A stretch of 64,000 nucleotides of DNA, taken from the NCBI RefSeq assembly GCF_000247645.1, contig NZ_AHWA01000004.1, forward strand, positions 1,178,001 through 1,242,000, written 5' to 3'. The notes below the pieces were generated by a model. The model was not told the origin of the DNA. It saw only the letters and a list, made by a program, of their open reading frames with translations, and ran no database searches. Within the stretch, counting starts at the first letter, position 1. Each line of letters starts with the position of its first letter. This DNA comes from Salinibacterium sp. PAMC 21357. Its GTDB lineage: Bacteria; Actinomycetota; Actinomycetes; Actinomycetales; Microbacteriaceae. Positions 63,518 through 64,000 of the stretch are shown here, piece after piece. Both the position numbers and the translations under genes were made by a program.

Positions 63518-64000
63518 CTAACGGCGTCCCCCGGAGGGATGATGTTGGGCGCGGTGAGGAGGAGATTGCGGATCCCGCTGGGAACGCCACAGCAACCACA
63601 GGCCACCGACGAGGTTAACCACCAGGAGCAGCAGGGCGTACGACCACCAGATGTCGAAAATGTTTGGAACCAACGGGTTAACGGCGTCACCTCGTTTGGG
63701 CTCCGGTGCTGCCAGGGTGAGCGCGAATATCAGTGCTCCAAAGACAGGTGCCGGGAGGATGGCGACAAGCTTCTCCCAACGCCGCCACTGGGGCGAAATC
63801 GCCACCATGACGAGCCCTGCGACCCAGCCGAGAACGGGGACAATGGCCCCGCCAAGCGCGAAGAGCAGGCTCGCGGTGATGGCATAACCACGCCCCGCTC
63901 GCGCAGGCGGTCGAGGCAACGCGCGCGGTTCAGAGTGCGCGGTTGCTGCCGCCGTGGACGCCGACGGGGCAGTGTCGCCGCGATCCGAAGCGTCGTTGGC
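63518..64000 (-). CDS. Membrane protein, N-terminus cut by the window edge
   Basis: The frame stays open to the right edge. The visible 160 residues have an Ala/Ser/Asp-rich cytosolic part, then four membrane segments (GYAITASLLFALGGAIVPVL; WVAGLVMVAISP; LVAILPAPVFGALIFALTLA; IWWSYALLLLVVNLVGGLWLLW) and a Arg/His-rich tail. I do not recognise the family; it resembles small DUF4190-like actinobacterial membrane proteins. The TTG at 63919 is not a likely start. Confidence 0.6.
   Translation of the reverse strand, partial: ANDASDRGDTAPSASTAAATAHSEPRALPRPPARAGRGYAITASLLFALGGAIVPVLGWVAGLVMVAISPQWRRWEKLVAILPAPVFGALIFALTLAAPEPKRGDAVNPLVPNIFDIWWSYALLLLVVNLVGGLWLLWRSQRDPQSPPHRAQHHPSGGRR

Overview
The window is a gene-dense stretch of a high-GC actinobacterial chromosome. 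It most resembles Microbacteriaceae (Salinibacterium, Rhodoglobus or Cryobacterium type). The grounds are the full coproporphyrin-type haem cluster with HemQ, DUF2510 and DUF3618 proteins, CebR-like sugar regulation, a fused PutA and many leaderless starts. I see no rRNA, tRNA, CRISPR array, insertion sequence or prophage, and no gene-free stretch longer than about 250 bases.

0-6.3 kb: an M13 metallopeptidase broken by one missing base; a cytoplasmic class A beta-lactamase-fold hydrolase; a compact four-gene small-GTPase module on the minus strand (GTPase, two roadblock/LC7 proteins, and a DUF2510/winged-helix protein) that looks like a reduced Streptomyces conservon without its kinase; a GNAT acetyltransferase. 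6.3-17.2 kb: haem synthesis. hemA diverges from hemE-hemY-hemQ-hemH-hemC-hemB-hemL, three small envelope genes follow, then hemD. An iron-box-like palindrome lies in front of hemQ. Glutamyl-tRNA is converted to aminolaevulinate (HemA, HemL), then to coproporphyrin (HemB, C, D, E, HemY), iron is inserted (HemH) and HemQ finishes haem.

17.2-23.9 kb: housekeeping and unknown genes (DUF1304, a quinone-reductase-like oxidoreductase, a membrane HExxH protein, 6-phosphofructokinase, tRNA hydroxylase TrhO, a tandem pair of paralogous membrane proteins, a 3-methyladenine glycosylase). 23.9-32.3 kb: six consecutive minus-strand genes that read as a nucleic-acid-processing, possibly defensive, island: a large RecB-like nuclease/helicase, a MazG-like pyrophosphohydrolase overlapping a GIY-YIG/DUF2075 helicase, an ADP-ribosylglycohydrolase fused to a Cys phosphatase, and an XRE/nucleotidyltransferase toxin-antitoxin-like pair. 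This is the best place to look for a new system.

32.4-46.7 kb: an exo/endonuclease-phosphatase, then two sugar-use loci. One has an IclR regulator, a large FAD oxidoreductase and an ABC importer diverging over a palindromic operator. The other is a textbook ceb-like operon (binding protein, two permeases, GH1 beta-glucosidase, LacI regulator) preceded by three near-identical LacI operators. 46.7-64 kb: a LysR regulator diverging from putA (two single-base frameshifts), oxidoreductases, an FtsX-type ABC exporter diverging from a two-component system, a GntR regulator, a PfkB kinase, a large LuxR regulator, a tautomerase, an ABC-2 exporter and a membrane protein cut off at the right edge.

All three frameshifts are single-base deletions in conserved genes, so uncorrected sequencing indels are more likely than real gene decay. 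About sixteen genes have a TAnnnT-like hexamer 6-7 bases before the start codon, the signature of leaderless transcription; I used this to choose several starts.
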